Assembly: GCA_027459565.1 (NCBI GenBank)
Contig: DAIDIA010000059.1
Coordinates: 1-14,712 of the forward strand
Origin: Acidimicrobiaceae bacterium
GTDB taxonomy: Bacteria > Actinomycetota > Acidimicrobiia > Acidimicrobiales > Bog-793
DNA: 14,712 bases
Direction of reading: 5' to 3'
In this document: positions 1 to 7,679 of the stretch, piece after piece
Layout: each line of letters starts with the position of its first letter
Position numbering within the stretch: the stretch's first letter is position 1
The notes under the pieces: model-generated
Databases searched by the model: none
What the model was told of the DNA's origin: nothing
The model's input: the letters and a program-made list of their open reading frames with translations, nothing else
Translations under genes and position numbers: made by a program

Positions 1-16
1 CTGAGCCGGTGCGTGT

Positions 17-46
17 TTGGCTCGTTGCGCCCATTCCCCCTAGCAT
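17..46 (+). promoter_or_regulatory. Promoter of the SurA-like lipoprotein gene, leaderless type
   Basis: A -35-like TTGGCT (17-22) and a -10 TAGCAT (41-46) are separated by 18 nt. The predicted transcription start lies about 7 nt after the -10, within 2-3 nt of the GTG at 56, so the mRNA would have almost no leader. No Shine-Dalgarno sequence precedes the GTG. Bases 1-16 hold nothing recognisable. The call rests on spacing and motif match only. Confidence 0.5.
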
Positions 47-55
47 GCTTTCGTC

Positions 56-1102
56 GTGAAAAAACTCCTTGCGCTCTTTGGCCCCCTTGTCGTACTCGCA
101 CTCGCTCTGAGTGGATGTGGCGTGTCGACGTCGTCTGACGCGGCCTCGGTGAACGGCTCGAACATCTCGATCTCGGAGCTGAACCAGACGCTCAGCGACG
201 CGTCGCAGAGCGGACCGTTCCGTTGCCTCCTCTCGCAGCAGATGGCGATCCAGGGCGCTGGGGTGCACGCGACCTACAGCTCGCGTTTTGTCGCCCAGCA
301 GCTGTCGTTGCTCATCGCGCGCGCGGAGATCGATGCGGAGGTCCATCGACTCCATCTGGCGACCACCGCCCTCGCCACACAGCTGAGCGAGAACCAGATC
401 GCCTCGGGGCTCAATGGTCAGGCCGGAGGGTCGTGCACCGCAACCGGCGCCCAGGTCGTTGCGAGCCTCTCGCCGAGCTACCGGAGTCTTCTCACGGACC
501 TCCAGATCGACCAGAACCTGATCAGCGCCCATCTCGCCGGAGTCGCACTCACCGATGCCGGTGTCGCGGCGTACTCGCGCGCCCACCCCGAGATCGCACA
601 GCTCGCGTGCGTTTCGGCGATTCTCGTGGCGAAGCGTTCCCAGGCGGTGGCGATCGTCGCGAAGATCCGATCCGGGGCGAACTTCGCCGCGCTCGCGAAG
701 TCCGATTCCATCGACCCCCAGACTGCCGCGGGCGGAGGTGCGCTCGGCTGTGTCTACCCGGGCGAATTCGCGAGCGGACTCGCGAAGGTCGTGGGAGCGA
801 TCGCCCTGAACACGCCCTCGGAGCCGGTTGCCTTCGGTTCGAACTTCGTCGTGCTCGAGGTGACGCAGCGCCGTTCGGGATCGGCTGCAGGGGCGGCGCT
901 CGCGCTCGTCAGCTCACAGACCGCCGCCGAGACCGCCTTCGTCAACCGTCTCGGTGCGAGGACCCAGGTGTGGGTGAACTCGCAGTACGGGCGCTGGATC
1001 CTCGCGTCGGGCCAGTTCCAGATCGCTCCACCGTCTGGTCCGGTCAATGCACAGATCCTCAATCCGTTCGCAGTCACCCCTGTCGGCGATACCTACAACT
1101 AG
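56..1102 (+). CDS. SurA/PpiC-like peptidyl-prolyl isomerase lipoprotein
   Basis: This 348-residue protein begins with a lipoprotein signal: a KK n-region, a hydrophobic stretch and the lipobox LSGC, giving a lipidated Cys at about residue 21. A SurA_N-like stretch (ASVNGSNISISELNQ) follows at about residue 30. A parvulin PPIC domain at about 183-273 shows family features such as GANFAALAKSDSID, GGGALGC and PSEPVAFGSNFVVLEV. Family knowledge: such exported foldases catalyse prolyl cis-trans isomerisation and assist folding of secreted proteins outside the membrane. The GTG start fits the leaderless promoter just upstream, and the stop lies 4 nt before the mazG start, so the two are probably co-transcribed. 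Several cysteines occur in the mature part. Foldase activity is inferred; a pure chaperone role without isomerase activity is possible. Confidence 0.82.
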   Translation: MKKLLALFGPLVVLALALSGCGVSTSSDAASVNGSNISISELNQTLSDASQSGPFRCLLSQQMAIQGAGVHATYSSRFVAQQLSLLIARAEIDAEVHRLHLATTALATQLSENQIASGLNGQAGGSCTATGAQVVASLSPSYRSLLTDLQIDQNLISAHLAGVALTDAGVAAYSRAHPEIAQLACVSAILVAKRSQAVAIVAKIRSGANFAALAKSDSIDPQTAAGGGALGCVYPGEFASGLAKVVGAIALNTPSEPVAFGSNFVVLEVTQRRSGSAAGAALALVSSQTAAETAFVNRLGARTQVWVNSQYGRWILASGQFQIAPPSGPVNAQILNPFAVTPVGDTYN

Positions 1103-1106
1103 GACC

Positions 1107-2648
1107 GTGTCCGAACCCCGCTCTCGACTCACTCGACCGGGCGCAGGCGGTTCCCGATCCCCAGCCGTCGACGAACCTGACAATCGCGCTCAAGAGATCG
1201 ACCAGCCCCGCCCGCTGGTGACCGTCGTCGGGCTCGGCCCCGCGGGGCCAGAGTTCACAACGCCCCTTGTCGCGGCAAAGCTCGAACATGCACGGGCGCG
1301 CTTTCTCCGCACCGCGCGCCATCCCGCAGCGCTTCCGTGGGTGGAGGCGGGGGTCCGCACCTTCGATCATCACTATGAAGACAGCGAGAGCTTCGACGAG
1401 ACGTACGCGCGCATCGTCGAAGACCTCGTGCGCGCGGCCCGGGATTCCGGTGAGGTGGTCTACGGCGTTCCCGGATCGCCCGCGATCCTCGAGCGGGTGG
1501 TCACATTGTTGCGAGACGATCCGCGCGTTGACGTCGTCACCGTCGCCGGACTCTCCTTTCTCGATCTCGTCTGGGACCGTCTTGGAATCGATCCCGTCAA
1601 TCTCGGAGTCCGCCTCGTCAACGGAGAGACATTCGCGCTCGAGGCCTCGGTCGAACGCGGACCGCTGCTCGTGAGCCACACCTGGACGGACGCGATCCTC
1701 TCGGAGATGAAGCTTGCGATCGATCCCACGCCGAGCACCCGCGCGGTGATCTGCCATCATCTCGGGCTCGAAGATGAACAGATCGTCGAGGTGCAATGGG
1801 ACGAACTCGACCGCGCCGTGCACCCGGACCACCTCACCTGTGTGTACATCCCGGAGCTTGTCCATCCCCCGGCATACGAGATCGCGCGCGCGGTCGAGGT
1901 CGTCAAGAATCTGCGCAGCCTGTGTCCATGGGATGCAAAACAGACGCACCAGTCGCTGGTCCGCCACCTCCTCGAGGAGACCTACGAGGCCATTGAGGCG
2001 ATCGAGGAGCTCGGCGACCCTCCCGATATCGCCGCATCCGAGCATCTGGAGGAGGAGCTGGGTGACGTACTGTGCCAGGTGCTCTTCCACGCGACGATCG
2101 CGAGCGAGGAGGGACTGTTCGGCCTGGCCGACGTCGCCGGCGCGCTCGCAGACAAGCTGATCAGGCGACACCCCCACGTCTACGCGCGAGACGGTGGCGA
2201 GGCTCGAGATGACAGCGTCGATAAAGCAGAGGCAGTGCTCGCGAACTGGGAACAGCAGAAACTCCTCGAGAAGGGACGGGCAAGTCTCACCGACGGTATC
2301 CCAAGGGCGCTCCCGGCCCTTGCCTACGTCGCGAAGCTCGAGAGGAAGATGTCGACCGTGGGCTTTGGATTGGCCGACCGACTCGAGGTCGGCGCGTTCG
2401 ATCAAGTTCTCGACACGATCGCGCTCGAGAGCGCCGATGACTATGGCGAACTGATGCTCGCGATCGCGCGACGGGCAGTGGTCGCGGGACATGACCCGGA
2501 GGCCGCGTTGCGTCACGTCGCGAGACGGTTCCGCGAGCAGTTCGTCCGCGTCGAACAGGCGGTCGAACGCGAGCACATGCATATCGATGCACTCGAACAC
2601 GGCGATCGGGTCCGGCGGATGCGCGAGTCGAACGGCGACATCGCGTAG
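1107..2648 (+). CDS. mazG: Fused tetrapyrrole-methylase-like / MazG nucleotide pyrophosphohydrolase (YabN type)
   Basis: A 513-residue fusion. Residues about 36-250 form a tetrapyrrole (corrin/porphyrin) methylase-like domain, with the entry motif VTVVGLGPAG and the SAM-pocket YGVPGSPAILERVV near 118. Residues about 265-390 form a MazG domain with CPWDAKQTHQSL, the metal-binding EETYE (290-294) and EELGD (316-320), and KLIRRHPHVY. A second MazG-like repeat near 430-500 keeps the helical tail (HDPEAALRHVARRF), but the acidic EExxD is replaced by DDYGEL, so it is probably inactive. MazG hydrolyses NTPs to NMP and pyrophosphate, removing aberrant nucleotides. I chose the GTG at 1107, 4 nt after the preceding stop, because an earlier ATG at 1047 lies inside the lipoprotein gene. 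The methylase substrate is unknown. The same fusion exists as YabN in Bacillus. Confidence 0.92.
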   Translation: MSEPRSRLTRPGAGGSRSPAVDEPDNRAQEIDQPRPLVTVVGLGPAGPEFTTPLVAAKLEHARARFLRTARHPAALPWVEAGVRTFDHHYEDSESFDETYARIVEDLVRAARDSGEVVYGVPGSPAILERVVTLLRDDPRVDVVTVAGLSFLDLVWDRLGIDPVNLGVRLVNGETFALEASVERGPLLVSHTWTDAILSEMKLAIDPTPSTRAVICHHLGLEDEQIVEVQWDELDRAVHPDHLTCVYIPELVHPPAYEIARAVEVVKNLRSLCPWDAKQTHQSLVRHLLEETYEAIEAIEELGDPPDIAASEHLEEELGDVLCQVLFHATIASEEGLFGLADVAGALADKLIRRHPHVYARDGGEARDDSVDKAEAVLANWEQQKLLEKGRASLTDGIPRALPALAYVAKLERKMSTVGFGLADRLEVGAFDQVLDTIALESADDYGELMLAIARRAVVAGHDPEAALRHVARRFREQFVRVEQAVEREHMHIDALEHGDRVRRMRESNGDIA

Positions 2649-2718
2649 GCAAGGGCACCAGCACTGGACCGGCGCGAGTGCCAAACATTGCCGGTGACGC
2701 CAACATTTTTGCCGTCTT

Positions 2719-2727
2719 TGCTAGTTT
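2719..2727 (+). promoter_or_regulatory. Candidate extended -10 promoter for enolase
   Basis: An extended -10 (TG at 2719-2720, then TAGTTT at 2722-2727) lies in the 128-nt gap between mazG and eno. No good -35 is visible. The predicted transcription start, near 2734, falls inside the palindrome at 2731-2744. It would give eno about 43 nt of leader, which contains the Shine-Dalgarno GGGAG at 2763-2767. This could let eno-ftsB be transcribed apart from mazG. Confidence 0.35.
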
Positions 2728-2730
2728 CGA

Positions 2731-2744
2731 TGCACAACTGTGCA
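2731..2744. promoter_or_regulatory. Palindromic operator-like site upstream of eno
   Basis: TGCACAACTGTGCA has perfect 6-bp arms (TGCACA/TGTGCA) around a 2-nt centre. It overlaps the transcription start predicted from the extended -10 just upstream, the position expected for a repressor site. It does not match the actinobacterial LexA consensus. The binding factor is unknown, and a short palindrome like this could occur by chance. Confidence 0.35.
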
Positions 2745-2776
2745 CGAAGAGCACGTGACGACGGGAGCGCAAACCG

Positions 2777-4075
2777 GTGAGTGGGATCTTGCAACTCGAT
2801 GCCCGCGAGGTTCTTGATTCTCGGGGAAATCCGACTGTTGAGGTCACCTGCCATCTCGAGTCGGGAGCGAAGGGACGTGCGATCGTGCCCTCGGGCGCCT
2901 CGACCGGATCGTTCGAGGCAGCCGAACTCCGCGATGGTGGAGAGCGTTATGGCGGCAAGGGTGTCCGCAACGCGGTTGAGAACGTGAACACGACGATCGC
3001 GAAGGCGCTCACGGGCCTTGATGCAGGTGATCAACGCGCGCTCGATTTTGCGCTGCTTGACCTCGATGGGACGCCGAACAAATCAAACCTCGGTGCCAAC
3101 GCGATTCTCGGTGTCTCGCTGGCGGCGGCGAGGGCCTCGGCGGATGAACTCGATCTGAGCCTCTTCCGCTATGTCGGAGGCGTCGGTGCCCATGTCCTCC
3201 CGGTGCCGATGATGAACGTCCTCAATGGAGGCGTGCACGCGGACAACAACATCGACTTCCAGGAGTTCATGGTCGTCCCCCACGGCGCGCCCTCCTATCG
3301 AGAGGCCCTTCGTTGGGGGGTCGAGACCTACCACGCGCTGGCATCGGTGCTGCGGTCGCGCGGCCTGGCAACGGCGGTCGGCGACGAGGGTGGATTCGCC
3401 CCCGATCTCGGTTCGAACGAGGATGCGCTCAAGATCCTCGTCGAGGCGATCGAGCGCGCGGGACATGTTCCGGGCGAGGAGATCGCCATTGCGCTCGATC
3501 CCGCGACCACCGAGATCTTTCGCGACGGGGCCTACGTGCTTGCGGGCGAGGGCCGTACGCTGAGCCCGCACGAACTGGCCCAATACTGGGCCGACATCGT
3601 GCATCGCTATCCCGTGATCTCCATCGAGGACGGCATGGCCGAGGAGGACTGGCAGGGTTGGTCTGAACTCACCGCACTCATCGGGCGCGAGGTCCAGCTC
3701 GTCGGAGACGACCTCTTCGTCACCAACGTCGACCGCCTCTCGCGCGGGATCGAACTCGGAGTTGCCAACGCGGTACTCGTCAAGGTGAATCAGATCGGGA
3801 CGCTCACCGAGACACTCGCGACCGTGGATCTCGCGACGCGATCCTCGTACCGCTCCGTGATGTCGCATCGTTCCGGGGAGACCGAAGACACGACGATCGC
3901 GGACCTTGCCGTCGCAACCAACTGCGGTCAGATCAAGACCGGTGCACCCGCCCGCTCGGATCGGGTCGCAAAGTACAACCAGCTCCTGCGCATCGAGGAC
4001 GAACTCGGTAACTTCGCGATCTGGCCCGGACTCTCGGCCTTTGCGCGTGGTCTTTTGACAGGCGGGGCGAAGTAG
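2777..4075 (+). CDS. eno: Enolase (phosphopyruvate hydratase)
   Basis: A full-length 432-residue enolase that interconverts 2-phosphoglycerate and phosphoenolpyruvate in glycolysis and gluconeogenesis. The N-terminus has the standard AREVLDSRGNPTVEV, followed by the mobile-loop GASTGSFEA. Expected active-site positions are present: Q162-E163 in DFQEFMVVP, E204 in GDEGGFAPD, SIEDGMAEEDW and GDDLFVTN as metal ligands, K336 in LVKVNQIGTLTE, the signature VMSHRSGETEDTTIADLAVA, and K387 in QIKTGAPARSDRVAKYN. The GTG start is preceded by GGGAG at 9 nt spacing. The gene ends 2 nt before the ftsB-like gene, indicating an operon. No anomaly in sequence or length was seen. Confidence 0.98.
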   Translation: MSGILQLDAREVLDSRGNPTVEVTCHLESGAKGRAIVPSGASTGSFEAAELRDGGERYGGKGVRNAVENVNTTIAKALTGLDAGDQRALDFALLDLDGTPNKSNLGANAILGVSLAAARASADELDLSLFRYVGGVGAHVLPVPMMNVLNGGVHADNNIDFQEFMVVPHGAPSYREALRWGVETYHALASVLRSRGLATAVGDEGGFAPDLGSNEDALKILVEAIERAGHVPGEEIAIALDPATTEIFRDGAYVLAGEGRTLSPHELAQYWADIVHRYPVISIEDGMAEEDWQGWSELTALIGREVQLVGDDLFVTNVDRLSRGIELGVANAVLVKVNQIGTLTETLATVDLATRSSYRSVMSHRSGETEDTTIADLAVATNCGQIKTGAPARSDRVAKYNQLLRIEDELGNFAIWPGLSAFARGLLTGGAK

Positions 4076-4077
4076 AC

Positions 4078-4518
4078 GTGTTCGATCTGCATCGCGCGCG
4101 CCAGATGCTCGTCGTGGTCTTTCTCGGCACGATTGTGCTCGTCGCGATCGAGTTCCCCTTCCGCCAACTGATGAACCAGCGCGCGCAGATCGCGCGGACC
4201 GCGCTGGCGCTCCAGACGGTCGAGAGTCACAACACGATCTTGCAACACGACATAGCGTCGCTCTCGAAGACCTCGACGATCCTGTCCATCGCGCATCAAG
4301 AGTATGGACTTGTGCAGCCCGGCCAGCGCTCCTATGTCATCTTGCCGAATGCAAATGCCAAGCAGAACATGAATCCGCTCACCGCTCTCGCCATTCCGGC
4401 GGAGGTACTCGGTGCCACCTCGGGATCCACGACGACGGCGAGTGCGTCGCACAGCGCCTCTCGCCCATCTGGCCCGCTCTGGTCGCGGGTGTTGCGCAGG
4501 CTCGAGTTCTGGCGCTGA
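4078..4518 (+). CDS. ftsB: FtsB/DivIC-type septum formation initiator
   Basis: A 146-residue bitopic membrane protein: a short cytoplasmic N-terminus, one transmembrane helix at about residues 9-26, a coiled coil at about 30-70, then the family hallmark YGLVQPGQRSYVILP at 76-90. The last 55 residues are a Ser/Thr/Ala-rich tail ending in a basic/aromatic stretch (LWSRVLRRLEFW). Family members bind FtsL and FtsQ at the septum and help activate septal peptidoglycan synthesis. The GTG start is 2 nt after the eno stop, with GGCGGGG about 10 nt upstream, so translation is probably coupled to eno. The eno - divIC order matches mycobacterial and other actinobacterial genomes. The family call is firm; the exact orthology (FtsB versus DivIC) is nominal. 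Confidence 0.85.
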   Translation: MFDLHRARQMLVVVFLGTIVLVAIEFPFRQLMNQRAQIARTALALQTVESHNTILQHDIASLSKTSTILSIAHQEYGLVQPGQRSYVILPNANAKQNMNPLTALAIPAEVLGATSGSTTTASASHSASRPSGPLWSRVLRRLEFWR

Positions 4519-4562
4519 TTCGACCGCGTCGCGATCGGCCTCTCAACCCATTCCGGGGATGC

Positions 4563-5621
4563 TCATCCGACTCCGGTGATCGCCGCGCAGGTGCCCCACG
4601 CGCTGAACGAGTCCCCGGATCGCTGGTAGAGCTGATACGCGGCGGCATCCTGGGTCGCGGGAGCCGCGGCGCTTGGTAGCCCCGTCTCACCGAGCCCGAG
4701 CCAGGTCGACAACGCGAACTGGTAGGCGCCGAAGTATCCGTTCCCGGTGTTGAGCGAGTAGTCCGAACTCGACTCGCAGTTGCGGATCGCCGCGAATGCG
4801 GCCGCGACCGTCTTTGGCGGCGCGGCGACGGTGTTCACCGCGACGAGCGTGGCCGCGGCGGGAGGACCCGCCGCGGCCCTCGCCCTCGCTGCCGCCGCTG
4901 CCGCGGCAGCAGCTGCCGCTGCAGCGACGAGCGCATTGAGCTGGGTGTTCGTGGAGTTGTAGAGCGACTGCTCGGTGCGGACGGTGGCGAGCACCTGGTC
5001 GCGCGCCGAGGCGCTGGCGGCAGCGGCGGTCTGTGCGGCAGTGGTCGCGTTCTGCTCCCGGACCAGGGTGAATCTCAGCGTCCGCTCGTCGCTCTCGAAG
5101 CGCACGACCGATTCGGCGAGGATGTCAGTCGCCGCTCCGAGATAGGTCGAGGAGGAGATCTGCGCATTGGGATCCGAGGACCAGGTCAGAACGGAGGAGA
5201 ATCGGGAACCGCCGGCGACGTAGGCGCTGACGAGCGCACTCTGGATCTTCTTGCGGTCGTTTTGCACAAGGCGGCTGTCGATGCGGATCAGGTGTCGCGT
5301 CCGCGCCGCCTCGGCACTTGCCGCAACGTACGCGGCCGATTGCGCGAGATAGACCGAGCTGATCTGTTCGAGGCGGGCGTTGTCGCGCGTGATCTCCGAG
5401 GCGATCGCCTGCGCCTTTGCCTTGAGATCCGAGATGTTCTCTGCACCAGCGATGTTGCACGCCACCATCGGAACGGTCATCGCGAAGACCGCGGCGACGA
5501 TGACGGGAGTCCTCCTCGATCGCCGGTCACGCAGGGGATCGATGGGTCGTTGAGGGTCGGGAGTCTCCATTTGGTCCGCGTACGGGCATACAGGCGCCCA
5601 GCCATCCGTGGGCGCGGTCAT
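4563..5621 (-). CDS. Secreted/anchored Rpf-domain (transglycosylase-like) protein with coiled coil
   Basis: With the ATG at 5621 the protein has 352 residues. It starts with about 37 polar residues, then one hydrophobic helix (about 38-56) ending VPMVACN, which could be a signal anchor or a weak lipobox. A long coiled coil (about 62-200), a poly-alanine linker (about 230-250) and a C-terminal Rpf/transglycosylase-like domain (about 272-352) follow. The domain shows NCESSSDYSLNTGNGYFGAYQF with the catalytic-type Glu at 283, and a paired Cys in WGTC near 345. Rpf domains cleave peptidoglycan glycan strands and promote growth resumption. The start at 5621 is favoured by a promoter with its -10 only 7 nt upstream; the ATG at 5570 is an alternative and would place the hydrophobic helix nearer the N-terminus. 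The coiled coil is homologous to that of the NlpC/P60 protein at 12295-13557. Confidence 0.85.
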   Translation of the reverse strand: MTAPTDGWAPVCPYADQMETPDPQRPIDPLRDRRSRRTPVIVAAVFAMTVPMVACNIAGAENISDLKAKAQAIASEITRDNARLEQISSVYLAQSAAYVAASAEAARTRHLIRIDSRLVQNDRKKIQSALVSAYVAGGSRFSSVLTWSSDPNAQISSSTYLGAATDILAESVVRFESDERTLRFTLVREQNATTAAQTAAAASASARDQVLATVRTEQSLYNSTNTQLNALVAAAAAAAAAAAAARARAAAGPPAAATLVAVNTVAAPPKTVAAAFAAIRNCESSSDYSLNTGNGYFGAYQFALSTWLGLGETGLPSAAAPATQDAAAYQLYQRSGDSFSAWGTCAAITGVG

Positions 5622-5628
5622 GGCGCAA

Positions 5629-5657
5629 AACCTAGTGGGGGAGACTGTCATTGGCAA
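5629..5657 (-). promoter_or_regulatory. Promoter of the Rpf-domain gene, leaderless type
   Basis: Read on the minus strand: -35 TTGCCA (5657-5652), 17-nt spacer, -10 TAGGTT (5634-5629), then 7 nt to the ATG at 5621. The near-consensus spacing and the match to the predicted transcription start support a leaderless mRNA. It is divergent from the promoter at 5711-5737. Confidence 0.55.
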
Positions 5658-5710
5658 AGAAGTCGGAGGTCCGCCCTGGATTTCGACCGTGTCGCTTGAT
5701 CGTCCGCATC

Positions 5711-5737
5711 TTGAGGACGACCCCGGACCGGTAGGAT
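5711..5737 (+). promoter_or_regulatory. Promoter of the NTase-DUF501-Ppx fusion gene, leaderless type
   Basis: TTGAGG (5711-5716) and TAGGAT (5732-5737) are separated by 15 nt, slightly short, or 16 nt if the -35 is read as CTTGAG. The -10 ends 6 nt before the GTG at 5744, so transcription should start at or next to the start codon. No Shine-Dalgarno sequence is present, consistent with leaderless translation. Confidence 0.5.
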
Positions 5738-5743
5738 TGACCG

Positions 5744-7675
5744 GTGAACGTTGCCGGAGTCATCATTTCGACCGGGCCGGAGTCGAGAATCTCCCAGGTC
5801 GGCCGGCCGTCGCGTCTGCGATCCGACTCCCTCGCGCGCGCGGCGCTCGACGCCTCGCTCGCGGAGGTCGTCGTCGTGGTCGCCGACCATGGGCGCGCCG
5901 AGCAGCTGCCCGAGGGTGTGACGGTTCTGCTCGACGAGGGTGGGAGCCAGGCCTCTGCGCTGCGATGTGCCATCGACTGGTGCATGCGAGAGGGCCACGA
6001 GGCAATCGTCTGCACGACGATCGACCGACCGCCTCCGGGCCTCGACGTCGCATTGGCACCGGGTACGTGGCGCGCGCTCGCATCGAGCACGCTCGGACCA
6101 CTCGTTGTCGCAACGAAGTCGGGACGCCACAGCGGGATCTTCCGTGTCGATGCCGACATCTGGCCGATGCTTCCTCTCGACGGGGCCGTCGCACGGGCGC
6201 TTGACGCGAAGATCGAACTCCTGCGAGAGCTCGAGATCGTCGACCTCTCCGGGGAACCGGACCCCGCAGAGGCGCCCATCCCGCCTGGATCCTTCGTCGA
6301 TGACGAGGTCAGCGCGCCCGATGCGCAAAGGGTGGCGGAGCTCTTGGGTCGCGAGCCCACGGGGGCGTTCACCGTGGTGGTGCGCGACCGCGCCGGGGAT
6401 CCGGTCGTCATCCAGAACGCCCCCTTCCTCTTCGATGGCACACCCATGCCCACCCGATACTGGCTGGTCGGCGGGCGTGAACAGGAGGCTGTCGGACGCC
6501 TCGAGTCCTCCGGCGCCGTGCGTCTCCTGGAGAGTCGTTTCGACCCCGCGGTGATCGAGGCGACCCATGCACGTTACGCGAGCGAACGCGATGCGTTGAT
6601 CGACCCGGGCCACAGCGGACCGCGTCCGACCGGTGGCGTCGGCGGGACGCGTCGCGGATTGAAGTGCCTTCACGCCCATCTCGCGTGGTACCTCGCGGGT
6701 GGCGGTGATCCCGTCGGACGCCACGTGGCGCACCTCCTCTCTGGTGAGATCGAAGGACCGGTCGCCGCGATCGACTGTGGAACGAACTCGACGCGCCTTC
6801 TGGTGCTCGATCGGGATGGATCGGTCCTCGAACGCGAGATGACGATCACGCGCATGGGCCAAGGAGTCGACAACACCGGAGTCCTCGCCGAGGCTGCGAT
6901 CGAACGCACGCTTGAGGTGCTATCGCGCTACCGGGAAATACTCGATCGCCACGGCGTGGTCCGCCTGAGGGCCACGACGACATCGGCGGCGCGGGACGCG
7001 ACAAACCGCGAGCGGCTCTTCGAACCCGCAAAGGCAGTCCTTGGCGTGGATCTCGAGCTTCTCGCGGGAGAGGAGGAGGGCAGGCTCTCATACCTCGGTG
7101 CGACGGCCGGGATCCCGGGAGCTGACGGACCCTCGCTCGTTGTCGATGTCGGGGGAGGTTCGACGGAGTTCGTTGCGAGTCCAGGAGATCCTGAGCGCTC
7201 AGACAATGACGTCGCCTCGCTCAACATTGGATGCGTGCGCGTCACGGAACGTTTCTTGCACGATGATCCGCCGACGCCCTCCCAGCTCGAGACCGCACGT
7301 TCCTCGATCAAAGACAACATCGCGGACCTTCGGGCCGAGATACCCGCGCTGTACGTTCCTCGCCGATGCATCGGTGTTGCGGGGACTGTCGCGACGCTCG
7401 CAACGCGTTCCCAGGGGCTTTTGACCTATGACGGCGCCAAGACCCATGGCACGAGCATCTCGCGCGAGTTTGTCGACGCGGAACTTGCCACGCTCGCGAG
7501 GACGTCGCTCGCGGAGCGACGACAGCTCCCCGGGATCGATCCCGACCGAGCCGACGTGATCGTCGGCGGCGTCCTTGTCGTGCAACAGGTTCTGGAGTGC
7601 TTCGGTTTCAACGAGATGGTGTATTCAGAGACCGACATCCTCGATGGCGTTGCGATGAGTCTCTTGCGCGGCTGA
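5744..7675 (+). CDS. Triple-domain fusion: degenerate MocA/MobA-like NTase - DUF501 - Ppx/GppA phosphatase
   Basis: A 643-residue protein from one uninterrupted frame. Residues about 1-190 resemble a molybdenum-cofactor-type nucleotidyltransferase (AGVIIS start, VLLDEGGSQASALRCAIDW, IVCTTIDRPP, GRHSGIFRVDADIWPMLPLDG), but the GG and RxGxxK nucleotide-binding signature is lost. Residues about 193-335 match DUF501 (VAELLGREP, NAPFLFDGTPMPTRYWLVG, EAVGRLESSGAVRLLE, GLKCLHAHLAWYLA). Residues about 340-643 are a Ppx/GppA domain with all phosphate-binding motifs: AIDCGTNSTRLLVLD, GEEEGRLSYLG, VVDVGGGSTEF, GVAGTVATLAT and LPGIDPDRADVIVGG. The last domain should hydrolyse polyphosphate or pppGpp in the cytoplasm. 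In mycobacteria DUF501 and ppx are adjacent separate genes in this same neighbourhood. The function of DUF501 is unknown. The stop lies 4 nt from the convergent GT4 stop. Confidence 0.88.
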   Translation: MNVAGVIISTGPESRISQVGRPSRLRSDSLARAALDASLAEVVVVVADHGRAEQLPEGVTVLLDEGGSQASALRCAIDWCMREGHEAIVCTTIDRPPPGLDVALAPGTWRALASSTLGPLVVATKSGRHSGIFRVDADIWPMLPLDGAVARALDAKIELLRELEIVDLSGEPDPAEAPIPPGSFVDDEVSAPDAQRVAELLGREPTGAFTVVVRDRAGDPVVIQNAPFLFDGTPMPTRYWLVGGREQEAVGRLESSGAVRLLESRFDPAVIEATHARYASERDALIDPGHSGPRPTGGVGGTRRGLKCLHAHLAWYLAGGGDPVGRHVAHLLSGEIEGPVAAIDCGTNSTRLLVLDRDGSVLEREMTITRMGQGVDNTGVLAEAAIERTLEVLSRYREILDRHGVVRLRATTTSAARDATNRERLFEPAKAVLGVDLELLAGEEEGRLSYLGATAGIPGADGPSLVVDVGGGSTEFVASPGDPERSDNDVASLNIGCVRVTERFLHDDPPTPSQLETARSSIKDNIADLRAEIPALYVPRRCIGVAGTVATLATRSQGLLTYDGAKTHGTSISREFVDAELATLARTSLAERRQLPGIDPDRADVIVGGVLVVQQVLECFGFNEMVYSETDILDGVAMSLLRG

Positions 7676-7679
7676 GGAG

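Noticed and set aside
1074..2684. A 536-codon open frame on the minus strand opposite mazG
   Set aside because: It has no recognisable domain and is Arg/Asp/Val-rich as expected from the antisense of GC-rich coding DNA, while the plus strand is clearly a methylase-MazG protein.
3083..3868. A 261-codon minus-strand frame inside eno
   Set aside because: Antisense shadow of a highly conserved enolase; no promoter or ribosome site was seen.
4884..4932. Possible simple-sequence repeat of GCN triplets
   Set aside because: It encodes the poly-alanine linker of the Rpf-domain protein with mixed codons; a similar tract encodes the linker in the NlpC/P60 gene. It is a protein feature rather than a DNA repeat element.
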